Shown here: positions 1 to 8,765 of the stretch, one piece after another
Layout of the letters: every line of letters begins with the position of its first letter
How positions within the stretch are numbered: position 1 is the stretch's first letter
NCBI RefSeq assembly: GCF_022369455.1
Contig: NZ_CP059599.1
Span: 524,409 to 588,408, forward strand
Reading direction: 5' to 3'
DNA from: Campylobacter sp. RM5004
Lineage (GTDB): Bacteria; Campylobacterota; Campylobacteria; Campylobacterales; Campylobacteraceae
DNA: 64,000 nucleotides
Translations under genes and position numbers: made by a program
Notes under the pieces: model-generated
Seen by the model: the letters and a program-made list of their open reading frames with translations, nothing else
Databases searched by the model: none
What the model was told of the DNA's origin: nothing

Positions 1-554
1 TGAATGTCCCTGTTGCAATGATGATTTCAACTTTTGCAGCAATTATTTTTGAGATGATTAGATATAGAAGTGTTGTAGAAACCTTAAATTCAATTATGAT
101 ATTTTTTAAGGGCATGGGTCATTTATTTGTAATAACAGTTAGTCTTATAGTGTGCGGTCAGGTTTTTGCTGCTGGGCTTTTATCAATAGGATTTGTTGAT
201 ACTTTAATAAATCTTGCAAAGGATGCAGGTTTTGGCGTATTAGCAATTATTATTTTTGTATCAATTTTGCTTTCTGTATCAGCGTTTTTAATGGGTTCAG
301 GAAACGCAGCATTCTTTAGTTTTGCGCCACTTATTCCAAATATAGCAAAATCATTTAATGTTGAAACTATCATGATGATAGCACCTATTCAAATTATGAC
401 AGGTTTTGGAAGATGCGTAAGCCCAATCGCTCCTGCTATTTTAGCAATTGCAGGAATTGCAAAAGTTAGTCCTTTTGCTGTTGTTAAAAGAACTGCAATA
501 CCTATGATAATTGCTGGTATTGTTAATATTATTTGCACTTGTATTTATATTTAA
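1..554 (+). CDS. dcuC: C4-dicarboxylate transporter, DcuC family (5' end cut by window)
   Basis: The reading frame is open from base 3, so this is the C-terminal ~183 residues of a longer protein whose start lies outside the window. The visible part is almost entirely hydrophobic, with about five membrane helices. It contains the Gly/Asn/Pro-rich stretch MGSGNAAFFSFAPLIPNIA and the conserved GFGRCVSPIAPAI near its end, both typical of the DcuC anaerobic C4-dicarboxylate carriers (fumarate, succinate, malate, aspartate). The next gene begins 15 bp later behind AAGGAG, so the two are probably cotranscribed. The family assignment rests on recalled motifs; DcuC rather than another member of the same ion-transporter superfamily is likely but not certain. 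Confidence 0.8.
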   Translation, partial: NVPVAMMISTFAAIIFEMIRYRSVVETLNSIMIFFKGMGHLFVITVSLIVCGQVFAAGLLSIGFVDTLINLAKDAGFGVLAIIIFVSILLSVSAFLMGSGNAAFFSFAPLIPNIAKSFNVETIMMIAPIQIMTGFGRCVSPIAPAILAIAGIAKVSPFAVVKRTAIPMIIAGIVNIICTCIYI

Positions 555-569
555 AAAAAGGAGATAAAC

Positions 570-1727
570 ATGAAGAATAAAACAAAGTTAATTCATTTAG
601 GTCGTGGTAAAGATTTACCTGTAAAAGCAGTAAATCCTAGTGTTATGAGAGCATCAACTATACTTTTTAAAGACCATAAAACTTGGCAAGAATATCGTGA
701 GCTTAGAAAAACGCAAAGAGTTTTAAGCTATGGTGCAAGAGGAACTGAAACAAATTTTGAGCTAGAAAAATTACTTTGCGAGCTTGAGGGAGGTTTTAGA
801 GCCCAACTTTTCCCAACAGGTCTTGCAGCACTAGCTATGGTTTTATTAAATTACGCTAGTTCAGGAGCACATTTTCTAATAACTGATGGAATTTATGGAC
901 CTGTTAGAACAATTTGTGATTTGTTTTTAAATAAAATTGGTGTAGAAATTGAGTTTTTAAAAGCTGATGCTAGCGATGTTGAAAGTAAAATCAAGCCAAA
1001 TACAAAGCTTATTTTATGCGAAAGCCCTGGTTCTATTATGTATGAAATTATAGATGTTCCAAAGTTATGCGAAATAGCTCATAAACACAATATTCCTGTT
1101 GCGATTGATAGCACATATTCAAGTGCTTATTTATCAAATCCTATAAAGCTTGGAGTTGATATTTGTGTGATTGCAGCTACTAAGTATTTAAGCGGACACT
1201 CTGATGTTGTTATGGGTTGTGTTATTGTAAATGAAAAAGAGTGGAAAAATTTTAATGAGCTACCAGAAGCACTAGGACTTACTACAAGCCCTGATGATTG
1301 TTATTTAGTTCTTAGAGGTATGAGAACTCTTGGTATAAGATTAAAGGCCCATGAGGAGAATACAGATAAAGTTGTTGAATTTTTAAAGACAAGAAAAGAA
1401 ATTAAAACAATTTTTTATCCAAAATTACCAACTCATCCAAACCATGAGATATTTAAAAGAGATTTCATAGGAACAAATGGTATGGTAACGATAGAATTTG
1501 AATCAGGAATTAGCAAAGACCAAGCTATTAAATTTGTAGATGATTTAGAGTATTTTTCAATAGGCGCTAGTTGGGGCGGTTATGAAAGTCTTGCGACTGT
1601 TACAATGCCACCAAGAACAGCTACTAAAGTTGATAGTAATAGAGTTTTTGTGAGATTTCATATAGGTTTAGAAGATGTTAGTGATTTAATAGCTGATTTA
1701 GAGCAAGCATTTAATAAAATTAAATAA
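570..1727 (+). CDS. Cys/Met-metabolism PLP enzyme, cystathionine beta-lyase-like
   Basis: A 385-residue fold-type I PLP enzyme of normal length for the cystathionine beta/gamma-lyase family. The cofactor lysine is K205 in the motif ATKYLSGHSDVVMG, and the substrate-binding arginine region RFHIGLED lies near the C-terminus. Family members cleave C-S bonds of cystathionine or related thioether amino acids, or run the reverse gamma-replacement. The ATG follows AAAGGAGATAAAC at a good distance. The gene lies in an apparent operon with dcuC, a fumarase-superfamily lyase and a MmgE/PrpD protein rather than with methionine genes, so the substrate may be a succinylated or other unusual thioether. Bases 1494-1511 match the window's 18-bp repeat with one mismatch and encode EFESGI. 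Confidence 0.8.
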   Translation: MKNKTKLIHLGRGKDLPVKAVNPSVMRASTILFKDHKTWQEYRELRKTQRVLSYGARGTETNFELEKLLCELEGGFRAQLFPTGLAALAMVLLNYASSGAHFLITDGIYGPVRTICDLFLNKIGVEIEFLKADASDVESKIKPNTKLILCESPGSIMYEIIDVPKLCEIAHKHNIPVAIDSTYSSAYLSNPIKLGVDICVIAATKYLSGHSDVVMGCVIVNEKEWKNFNELPEALGLTTSPDDCYLVLRGMRTLGIRLKAHEENTDKVVEFLKTRKEIKTIFYPKLPTHPNHEIFKRDFIGTNGMVTIEFESGISKDQAIKFVDDLEYFSIGASWGGYESLATVTMPPRTATKVDSNRVFVRFHIGLEDVSDLIADLEQAFNKIK

Positions 1728-1738
1728 AAGGAGAAATT

Positions 1739-3109
1739 ATGACAGGTATTAGTGTATTTGATATGAGATTATTGGGTGATTCTTGGAGCACAAAAGCTAT
1801 GCGTGATATTTTTTGTGAAGAAAATAGAATTCAAAAATGGCTTGATGTTGAAGCAGCACTTGCTAAATCTCAAGCAAAACTTGGAATTATCCCAGAAGCC
1901 GCAGCTATAGAGATAGCTAAAAAATCTTTTTATAAATATATGGATATGGATTTTATATTTAATGAATATAAAAAGACAAAGCATCCATTAGTTCCAACTG
2001 TAAGGGGTTTGGAAAAAGCGTGCGAGAATGGATATGGAGAGTTTGTTCATTTTGGAGTAACTACTCAAGATATTATGGATACAGGATTTATATTACAATT
2101 TAAAGAAGCTATGAAACTTGTAAAAGATGATTTAAAAACTATAGCAAAATCTTTAAAAAATCTTGCACTAGAGCATAAAAATACAGCTATGATGGGAAGA
2201 ACTTTAGCACTTCAAGCATTGCCTATTACTTTTGGTCATAAAGTTGCTATTTGGCTTGATGAGCTTAATAGACATTATGAAAGAATACTTGAATGCGAAG
2301 AAAGACTTTATGTAGGACTTATAGTTGGTGCTGTTGGAACAAAAGCAAGTCTAAGCGATAAGCATAATGAAGTAGAAAAATTAACACTTGAGAGTTTAGG
2401 GTTAAAAGTTCCTTATATTTCTTGGCAACCAGCAAGAGATAGATTAATTGAGCTTGGATATGTGTTAGCAAACATAAATGCGACATTTAATAAAATAGCT
2501 CATCAGATTTTAATCTTATCTCATAATGAAGTAAATGAAGTTGCTGAACCATTTGGTAAAGGTCAAGTAGGAAGCTCTACAATGCCACATAAAAGAAATC
2601 CTGCGATAAGCGAAAATGCTGTAACTGTTAGCAATACATTAAAAGCAAATATTGCAATTTTAAGCGATATTGAAAGACACGAGCATGAAAGAGATGGTCA
2701 GGTTTGGAAAATGGAATGGAAACTAATCCCTGAAATCTTTTTAATGCTTTCTTGCGTGCTTGATAATATGAAAACAGCTTTAGGTGGATTAGAAGTCAAA
2801 AAAGACTCAATGTTAAACAATCTTAACACATTAAAAGGTTTTGTTTTAGCAGAAAGAGTTATGTTTGCACTAAGTGAGCATTTTGGAAAACAACACGCTC
2901 ATGAGATTGTGTATGAAAACGCAATGCAAGGAATTGAAAATAACAAAACATTTAAAGAAGTTTTATTAGCAGATAGTAGAGTAAGAGAAGTTTTAGATGA
3001 AAAAGCGATAGATACCTTATTAGATGCTACAACTTATGTTGGATATGCACCAAAATTAGTTGATGAGTTTTTAGAAAAAATTAAAAACGCAGAGATTTTA
3101 AAGGATTAA
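1739..3109 (+). CDS. Fumarase/aspartase-superfamily lyase (adenylosuccinate lyase / CMLE-like)
   Basis: A 456-residue member of the class II fumarase/adenylosuccinate lyase superfamily. The signature GSSTMPHKRNP is at about residues 278-288, and the conserved HFGVTTQDIMDTG block is near residue 100. The HERDGQVWKMEW stretch resembles the 3-carboxymuconate cycloisomerase-like subgroup more than housekeeping PurB. These enzymes split C-N (or C-O) bonds to release fumarate or similar products. Its place between a PLP C-S lyase (11 bp upstream) and a MmgE/PrpD protein (2 bp downstream) suggests a catabolic role, not purine synthesis. Automated annotation would probably call it purB; I consider that name unsafe. 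Confidence 0.75.
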   Translation: MTGISVFDMRLLGDSWSTKAMRDIFCEENRIQKWLDVEAALAKSQAKLGIIPEAAAIEIAKKSFYKYMDMDFIFNEYKKTKHPLVPTVRGLEKACENGYGEFVHFGVTTQDIMDTGFILQFKEAMKLVKDDLKTIAKSLKNLALEHKNTAMMGRTLALQALPITFGHKVAIWLDELNRHYERILECEERLYVGLIVGAVGTKASLSDKHNEVEKLTLESLGLKVPYISWQPARDRLIELGYVLANINATFNKIAHQILILSHNEVNEVAEPFGKGQVGSSTMPHKRNPAISENAVTVSNTLKANIAILSDIERHEHERDGQVWKMEWKLIPEIFLMLSCVLDNMKTALGGLEVKKDSMLNNLNTLKGFVLAERVMFALSEHFGKQHAHEIVYENAMQGIENNKTFKEVLLADSRVREVLDEKAIDTLLDATTYVGYAPKLVDEFLEKIKNAEILKD

Positions 3110-3111
3110 AT

Positions 3112-4434
3112 ATGCTTTATAGTGAAAAGTTGGCTGATTTTATAGTAAATACAAGTTATGAAGATATACCAGCTGATGTTAAAACTAGAGCAAAAGAGCT
3201 AATGCTAGATACCATAGGTGTTGCTCTTGCAGGTTGCAAAAACGACGCAATTTTAAAAGCTATAAAAGCATTTAAAAGCGAAAATGGTAATACAAGCATT
3301 TGGGGTAGCGATTTTAAAGCTACCCCGCTTGATGCAGCTATGATAAATGCTATGAGTTCTCATGTGCTTGATTTTGATGATACTTTGACAGAAGCTATAC
3401 TTCATGCAAGTGCGATTTTAACTCCGCTATGTCTTAGTTATGGATTTTCTAAAACAAATGATGGTAAAAAAATATTAAAAGCTTTTATTATGGGTTGGGA
3501 AGTCGCTGGAAGAGTTGGTGTTGCTAGTAATGGAACTTTTCATAAAAATGGTTTTCATACAAGCGCTATAGCTGGTGTATTTGGAGCAAGTGCAGCAGCT
3601 TGTGTTATAAATGATTTAAATGTTTCACAAACAATTAATGCTTTAGGTTTTGCCGCTAGTTTTGCAGGTGGGATAAATGAATTTTTAAGCAATGGGAGCA
3701 ATTCTAAAATACTTCATATAGCAAGTGCGGTTTTAAATGGAATTAGAGCTTGTGATTATGCTAAAGCTGGTCTTTTTGGTCCTGTTAGTATTTTTGAAGG
3801 TCGTGATAATATCTTTAGAGCATTTGGTATAGAATCTGAGTGTGATAAAACAAGACTTGATAAAAATTTAGGAAAAGATTATATGGTTAAAGAAGTATCA
3901 ATTAAGCCATATCCAAGTTGTCATTTTGCTCATGGACTTGTTGATTGTGCCAAAGAGCTTAGAAATGATGGAATAAAGCCTGATGATATAAAAGAGATTT
4001 TATGTTATGTTGATGCTGTGCCAATTACCTTTATATGTGACCCTATAGAAAAAAAGCACAATCCTAAAACTGATTATGAAGCAAAATTTTCATTTGCATA
4101 TCTAATAAGCTATATGTTTATAGATGGCAAGATAAATCTTAGTTCGTATGATGATTTAAAACGCAGTGAGATTGTAAATTTTGCTAAAAAAATAAAGTAT
4201 GAAAAATATGTCTCAGAAGGGTTTCCAAAGTATTTTTGCGGAAAATTAAAAGCAACCCTTAATGATGGAAGCACTATCATTAAAGAAGTAAAAATCAATA
4301 AAGGTAATCCAGATAACGCATTAAGTTTAGATGAGTTACTTGAAAAATTTAATGCAAACATTAACAATAAACATCTTTCAGAAAAGATTAAAAAACAAGT
4401 CTTAAATTTAGAAAATATAAAAAGTTTTGAATAA
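3112..4434 (+). CDS. MmgE/PrpD family protein
   Basis: A 440-residue protein with MmgE/PrpD features: HVLDFDDT near residue 85, HASAILTPL, then GWEVAGRVG and FHTSAIAGVFGASAAA. The family includes 2-methylcitrate dehydratase, cis-aconitate decarboxylase and iminodisuccinate epimerase. No prpB or prpC lies nearby, which argues against the methylcitrate cycle. Its start is 2 bp after the lyase stop, so the two are almost surely cotranslated. A lyase plus epimerase acting on succinyl adducts, feeding fumarate to a DcuC carrier, would fit the neighbours, but this is inference. Confidence 0.75.
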   Translation: MLYSEKLADFIVNTSYEDIPADVKTRAKELMLDTIGVALAGCKNDAILKAIKAFKSENGNTSIWGSDFKATPLDAAMINAMSSHVLDFDDTLTEAILHASAILTPLCLSYGFSKTNDGKKILKAFIMGWEVAGRVGVASNGTFHKNGFHTSAIAGVFGASAAACVINDLNVSQTINALGFAASFAGGINEFLSNGSNSKILHIASAVLNGIRACDYAKAGLFGPVSIFEGRDNIFRAFGIESECDKTRLDKNLGKDYMVKEVSIKPYPSCHFAHGLVDCAKELRNDGIKPDDIKEILCYVDAVPITFICDPIEKKHNPKTDYEAKFSFAYLISYMFIDGKINLSSYDDLKRSEIVNFAKKIKYEKYVSEGFPKYFCGKLKATLNDGSTIIKEVKINKGNPDNALSLDELLEKFNANINNKHLSEKIKKQVLNLENIKSFE

Positions 4435-4441
4435 ATTAAAA

Positions 4442-4480
4442 TTTATCGTTTTTAGATTATAATAATTTAAAAACGATAAA
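4442..4480 (+). promoter_or_regulatory. Perfect inverted repeat enclosing a -10 box, upstream of ATPase gene
   Basis: TTTATCGTTTTTA (4442-4454) and TAAAAACGATAAA (4468-4480) are perfect 13-bp inverted arms. The spacer holds TATAAT at 4458-4463. The ATPase start codon is at 4489. A -10 hexamer inside the spacer of a palindrome suggests an operator bound by a dimeric repressor, or a hairpin in the 5' leader. No regulator has been identified. Confidence 0.5.
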
Positions 4481-4488
4481 GGTTAAAT

Positions 4489-5835
4489 ATGTTTGTTAAT
4501 AGAGAAAAACATTTAAAAACTTTAAACGATGAATTTAATAGGAGTGGTTTTACTTTTACAATTCTTTATGGTAGGCGTAGGGTTGGAAAAACAAGGCTTA
4601 TAAAAGAATATATAAAGGATAAAAAAGCTTTTTATTTTTTATCAAGTCTTGAAAATATTAATATTACAATTAATAGAATGAAAAATGAATTAGCTAATTT
4701 TTATAATGATGATTTGTTAAAACAAATTCAAATAAATGATATTAAAACTTTATTTTTATACATAGCCAACAAAATAAATGAAAAAATAGTAATAGTAATT
4801 GATGAATTTCAATATCTTGCAAAGATTGATAATTCTATACCATCGCAATTTCAGTATATTTGTGATGAAATTTTTAAAAACAAAAATATTCACTTAATTT
4901 TATGTGGTTCAATTATATCTATGATGTATGAGTATACATTATCGTATAATTCTCCTTTATATGGCAGAAGAACAAGTGCTATTAAACTTGAAGCTATAGA
5001 ATTTAAATACCTTAAAGATTTTTTTCCAAATAAAACTAAAAATGAACTTATAGAAATATATAGTGTTTTTTATAGTATTCCAAAATATCTTGAACTTATA
5101 AATGATAAGGGGGATATTTATGAAAACATAAAAGCAAATATTCTAAATCCAAATTCTTATTTATATAACGAGGCTAGTTTTGTATTGCAAAACGAAATAA
5201 ATGAACCAATTACTTATTTTTCAATTTTAAAAATTATTGCAAGTGGGGAACATAAAATTGGAAATATTGCTAGTAAATTAGGCAAAAACCCAAACAATAT
5301 AACATCTTTTATAGATAAATTAATTGAGCTTGATATTATTTATAAAATTAATCCTATAACTGAAAAAAATCCAGAAAAATCAAAAAAAAGCTTATATTTT
5401 ATAAAAGATAATTTTTTAAGATTTTATTTTGCTTATGTTTTGCCTCATAAATCTCAATTAGAACTTGATAATACAGATTATGTAATTAATATAATTAAGA
5501 CAAATTTTGCTGAATTTGTAAGTAAAGTTTATGAAGATTTAGCTATTAATTATCTTTTAAATACATATAAAGAACTTTTAAAATGTGGTAGATGGTGGGA
5601 TAAGGATACTGAAATTGATGCTATTGGAGTTGCAAAAGATTATTTAATAGTTGCTGAATGCAAATATAAAAATAAAGCAGTAGGAATTAATGTTTTAGAA
5701 GATTTACAAACAAAGGCTAAAAAAATAGATAGCAATTTACCTATTAAAAAATATATTTTATTTAGCAAAAGTGGTTTTACAAATGATTTGAAAGCACTTG
5801 CTAGTAATGAAATAATTTTAATTGACTTGTTATAA
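4489..5835 (+). CDS. ATP-binding protein, archaeal-type ATPase with DUF234 C-terminus
   Basis: A 448-residue single-gene ATPase. The P-loop GRRRVGKT is at residues 28-35 and Walker B VIVIDEF ends near 107, followed by the sensor-like LILCGS. The C-terminal third resembles DUF234, with a nuclease-like pattern E375-I-D377 and E390-C-K392 that recalls PD-(D/E)xK enzymes. These stand-alone ATPases are patchily distributed and their biological role is poorly known; defence or mobile-element functions have been suggested. It is flanked by its own palindromic promoter and a strong convergent hairpin, so it is an independent unit placed between two catabolic operons, as expected of an inserted cargo gene. 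Confidence 0.8.
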   Translation: MFVNREKHLKTLNDEFNRSGFTFTILYGRRRVGKTRLIKEYIKDKKAFYFLSSLENINITINRMKNELANFYNDDLLKQIQINDIKTLFLYIANKINEKIVIVIDEFQYLAKIDNSIPSQFQYICDEIFKNKNIHLILCGSIISMMYEYTLSYNSPLYGRRTSAIKLEAIEFKYLKDFFPNKTKNELIEIYSVFYSIPKYLELINDKGDIYENIKANILNPNSYLYNEASFVLQNEINEPITYFSILKIIASGEHKIGNIASKLGKNPNNITSFIDKLIELDIIYKINPITEKNPEKSKKSLYFIKDNFLRFYFAYVLPHKSQLELDNTDYVINIIKTNFAEFVSKVYEDLAINYLLNTYKELLKCGRWWDKDTEIDAIGVAKDYLIVAECKYKNKAVGINVLEDLQTKAKKIDSNLPIKKYILFSKSGFTNDLKALASNEIILIDLL

Positions 5836-5863
5836 ATTTCGTATGTTTAACATACGAAATTTA
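5833..5863. terminator. Bidirectional hairpin between convergent genes
   Basis: TAAATTTCGTATG (5833-5845) and CATACGAAATTTA (5851-5863) form a perfect 13-bp stem with loop TTTAA. It overlaps the ATPase stop codon and lies 5 bp before the end of the convergent nitrilase gene, so it probably terminates transcription from both sides. Confidence 0.75.
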
Positions 5864-5867
5864 TTAT

Positions 5868-6665
5868 TTATAGATTATATAAATTAGGTTTTCTTTGAGA
5901 TATGCAAGGTAAAACTTTTCTAACTTCATCAATCTTATCAAAGCAAATCTCAAATACTTGAAGACCTTCATCAACGCCAAGCTTTATTTCTTCAAGCCCA
6001 AGCGGATTTATTAAAGCCGAGCGACCTGTGTAGATGTTACCTGTTTGATTACTTGCACAAAGATAAACGGTGTTTTCTAAAGCCCTTGTTTTGGTAAATA
6101 ACATAAAATGCTCATCTTTATATTTACCATCAACCCAAGCAGTAGGAACAAGTATAAGCCTTGCACCATCAAGTGCTAAAGTTCTAGCGATTTCAGGAAA
6201 ACGAAGTTCATAGCATACCATTATCCCCATTTTGCCCCATCTTGTATCAAAAGCTTTGATTTTTTCATTGCTAGCATTTATATCTTTGCTTTCATCATAA
6301 CTAAATGCATCATAAAGATGAGTTTTTGAGTATTTGTAAATGATTTTTCCACAATCAGCAAAAATTACGCTGTTTTTTGTTTTATCATTATCTTTTTCAT
6401 AAAGCCCAAAAACAACAGCAATATCTAGCTCTTTGCTTTTATTTATAATTCCTGTTACAAATTCTTCGTTTATGTCTTGAGCGATAGTGTTAAAATTTAT
6501 CCCTTCGTTGCTAGGTATAAAGGCTTGTGATGTTTCTGGAAACACCACAAGCTCAGCACCCAAACGCTTTGATTCTTGCATAAAATTAATTATTTTTTCA
6601 AGGTTGATTTTATAATCTCTATCAGTTTTTATTTGAGCTAAAGCGATTTTTAATTTATTCATCAT
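5868..6665 (-). CDS. Carbon-nitrogen hydrolase (nitrilase superfamily)
   Basis: A 265-residue nitrilase-superfamily enzyme with the expected catalytic triad: E44 in VVFPETSQ, K114 in KYSKTHLYDAF and C151 in IMVCYELRFPE. The YELRFPE context is typical of the omega-amidase / NIT2-like branch that hydrolyses amides of dicarboxylates, so an amide is likelier than a nitrile substrate. The start overlaps the rraA-like stop (ATGATG at 6665 or 6662; both ATGs are usable). It is the last gene of an MFS-RraA-nitrilase operon, which suggests a role in breaking down an imported amide-bearing acid. Confidence 0.85.
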   Translation of the reverse strand: MMNKLKIALAQIKTDRDYKINLEKIINFMQESKRLGAELVVFPETSQAFIPSNEGINFNTIAQDINEEFVTGIINKSKELDIAVVFGLYEKDNDKTKNSVIFADCGKIIYKYSKTHLYDAFSYDESKDINASNEKIKAFDTRWGKMGIMVCYELRFPEIARTLALDGARLILVPTAWVDGKYKDEHFMLFTKTRALENTVYLCASNQTGNIYTGRSALINPLGLEEIKLGVDEGLQVFEICFDKIDEVRKVLPCISQRKPNLYNL

Positions 6666-7321
6666 AAACCCTCAAAATACTTTCCAGCACCTAAAATCTC
6701 GCTTAGTGGAATACCTTTATCTATTTTTGCTTTTGTTTCAATTTCTCCAACTTGAACATTGATTGCTCTTTTGCCAAGCTCTTCAACATTATCATTATCT
6801 GGATTTAACACTAGTATTCCATCATCATCAGCTACTATTAAATCTCCAGGGTTAATAACCACATTATCAATAGCAACAGGAACATTGATTGAGCCTTCAA
6901 TTCCTTTAATTCTAGTTGTTAAAGCACTAACATTTTTAAACCATACATTAACACCAAGATTTTTAATAGCATTTAAGTCTGTTACGCAACCATCGATGAT
7001 TACCCCACCAACTTTTTTATGTCTTGCCATATAGCAAACCAATTCTCCAAAAGGTGCTCTTTCATAATCTTTATTTGTATCAATTACTACAATATCACCT
7101 TCATTTACAATATCAAATACCTTATGAACAGCAGTAGAATCAAGGTGTGGTATTCTAACGGTTACTGCAGTGCCTACTAGTTTTTTTCCACTATGAAGTG
7201 GCTTTAAACTTCTAATAAAACCATGGTCTTGCATATGCCCTATAGTTGAAGGGCAAACCTCTTTATAAAGATTGATGATTTCAGTTGAAACCTTACTAAC
7301 TCTTTTGTTTAAAATAAACAT
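6662..7321 (-). CDS. RraA-family protein (aldolase/decarboxylase fold), catalytic Arg replaced
   Basis: A 219-residue RraA-like protein with the family blocks GTAVTVR, GDIVVID, FGELVCYMARHKKVGGVIIDG and the C-terminal PGDLIVADDDGILVL. In the HMG/CHA aldolases of this fold, the segment after DG usually reads xxRD, with Arg and Asp binding the substrate carboxylate and metal. Here it reads DGCVTD (residues 110-115), so Asp115 is kept but the Arg position is Thr114. The protein may therefore be an unusual aldolase or decarboxylase, or a non-enzymatic relative. It lies 20 bp after the MFS permease and overlaps the nitrilase by 4 bp. Confidence 0.8.
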   Translation of the reverse strand: MFILNKRVSKVSTEIINLYKEVCPSTIGHMQDHGFIRSLKPLHSGKKLVGTAVTVRIPHLDSTAVHKVFDIVNEGDIVVIDTNKDYERAPFGELVCYMARHKKVGGVIIDGCVTDLNAIKNLGVNVWFKNVSALTTRIKGIEGSINVPVAIDNVVINPGDLIVADDDGILVLNPDNDNVEELGKRAINVQVGEIETKAKIDKGIPLSEILGAGKYFEGL

Positions 7322-7341
7322 ATTTTCTCCTTTTATTAAAG

Positions 7342-8583
7342 TTAATTTTCTTGTGTTAAAGCATTGTCAGGTTTGACAAACAAATAAGCTATCATGGCAA
7401 GTGTTACAGGAATTATATTAAATAATATTGCTATATTCCATCCGTATTTTTGTGCCATCCAGCCAACCAAAATAGGTGAAAACGCTGAGCCAACATTTCC
7501 CCATAAATTCATCCAAGAACTAACAGCTGCTGCTTGACTTCTACCTTTATCGGCTGCAACAGCCCAAGATACAACAACAGGAAGTCCTAAAAATCCAAAA
7601 CCAAGGCTTAAAAATAAAATACTAAGCATTGTGTTTTCAACATATATAACTAAAAATAAACATATATCAAATATTAAAAATCCAGCAACTGCTAAATAAG
7701 TTCTAGCTTTTTTAAAGCTGTTTGAGATTTTTAAAATCTTATCGCTGATACCACCGCCAAGTGCAACAAATATACAAATAGCAAGCCAAGGAGCTCCGGC
7801 ATAAAATCCCATAGCTTTTAAATCAAGACCCTTAGCCTCAAGTAAAAATGTAGGAAGCCAAGTCATAAACATACCTGTCATATAAACACAAAAAAAGTAT
7901 GCAATTCCTAAAGCGTAAAATTCTTTATTTTTTAAAAATACTTTCCATGGAGTTTTTTTAATATTATCTACAAACCTTTCACTTTGTATGTATGCAAGTT
8001 CTTCTTTACTAATAAATTTATTATCTTCTGGCTTTGATGAGCTTATAAACCAATAAATAATGGCTATTAAAATCCCAATCACACCAAATACATAAAAAAC
8101 ACTATGCCAACCATAATTTTGCACTAACCATACAGAAATAAATGGAGCGATTACCGGTCCAAAATACGAACCTGCTAGTAAAAATGAAGCAGCTCTTGCT
8201 TTTTCTTGCTTGCCAAACCAGTTATTATTAAATGCCGCGTTACTTGGATATATAGGAGCTTCTCCTAAGCCAAATAAAAATCTAACCACTAAAAGCAACA
8301 TAAAAGTTCCTGCAAGTGGTGTTAAAATAGTAAAAATAGACCATAAAATCAATGCAAAAATTGTCATAAATTTATTGCCAAATTTTTGAATTAAAATACC
8401 ACTTGGAATTTGAGCTGCTGCATAGGCTATAAAAAATGCAGAGTTTAGCAAGCCAAACTGGGTTTTATCAATACTAAATTCTTCCATCATAAAGCTAGCA
8501 ACAACGGAAATGTTCGCTCTATCCATATAGGCAATTAAACCTATTAGGAAAAACACACAAGCTATAAGCCACCTAAATCTCAT
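7342..8583 (-). CDS. MFS transporter, anion:cation symporter (ACS)-like
   Basis: About 413 residues with roughly 12 predicted membrane helices. The motif after helix 2, GILIQKFGNK, and RFLFGLGEAPIYPSNAAFNNNWF near residues 100-120 are typical of the ACS family that imports hexuronates, tartrate, phthalate and other organic anions. I chose the ATG at 8583 because AAAGGA lies a proper distance upstream; an in-frame ATG five codons earlier (8598) has no such site. It is the first gene of the operon with the RraA-like protein and nitrilase, so it probably imports their substrate. Confidence 0.85.
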   Translation of the reverse strand: MRFRWLIACVFFLIGLIAYMDRANISVVASFMMEEFSIDKTQFGLLNSAFFIAYAAAQIPSGILIQKFGNKFMTIFALILWSIFTILTPLAGTFMLLLVVRFLFGLGEAPIYPSNAAFNNNWFGKQEKARAASFLLAGSYFGPVIAPFISVWLVQNYGWHSVFYVFGVIGILIAIIYWFISSSKPEDNKFISKEELAYIQSERFVDNIKKTPWKVFLKNKEFYALGIAYFFCVYMTGMFMTWLPTFLLEAKGLDLKAMGFYAGAPWLAICIFVALGGGISDKILKISNSFKKARTYLAVAGFLIFDICLFLVIYVENTMLSILFLSLGFGFLGLPVVVSWAVAADKGRSQAAAVSSWMNLWGNVGSAFSPILVGWMAQKYGWNIAILFNIIPVTLAMIAYLFVKPDNALTQEN

Positions 8584-8765
8584 AAAATTTCCTTTCATTG
8601 AAAACTTAAACTATTGTATATAAATAATAAAAAATTTTTATTATTTTTTATAAAATTAATAAAATTTTGTTACTTTTAGTAATAAAACTTAGTAATTTTG
8701 ATAATTTTCAAAAATTTTATTAAAAAAAATCAAAAATTTTATTATTTTAAGAAATTTTTAAAGTT

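Noticed and set aside
3112-4434. Methylcitrate-cycle prpD
   Set aside because: No prpB or prpC is nearby and the partners are a DcuC carrier and fumarase-type lyase, so the specific prpD name is not supported.
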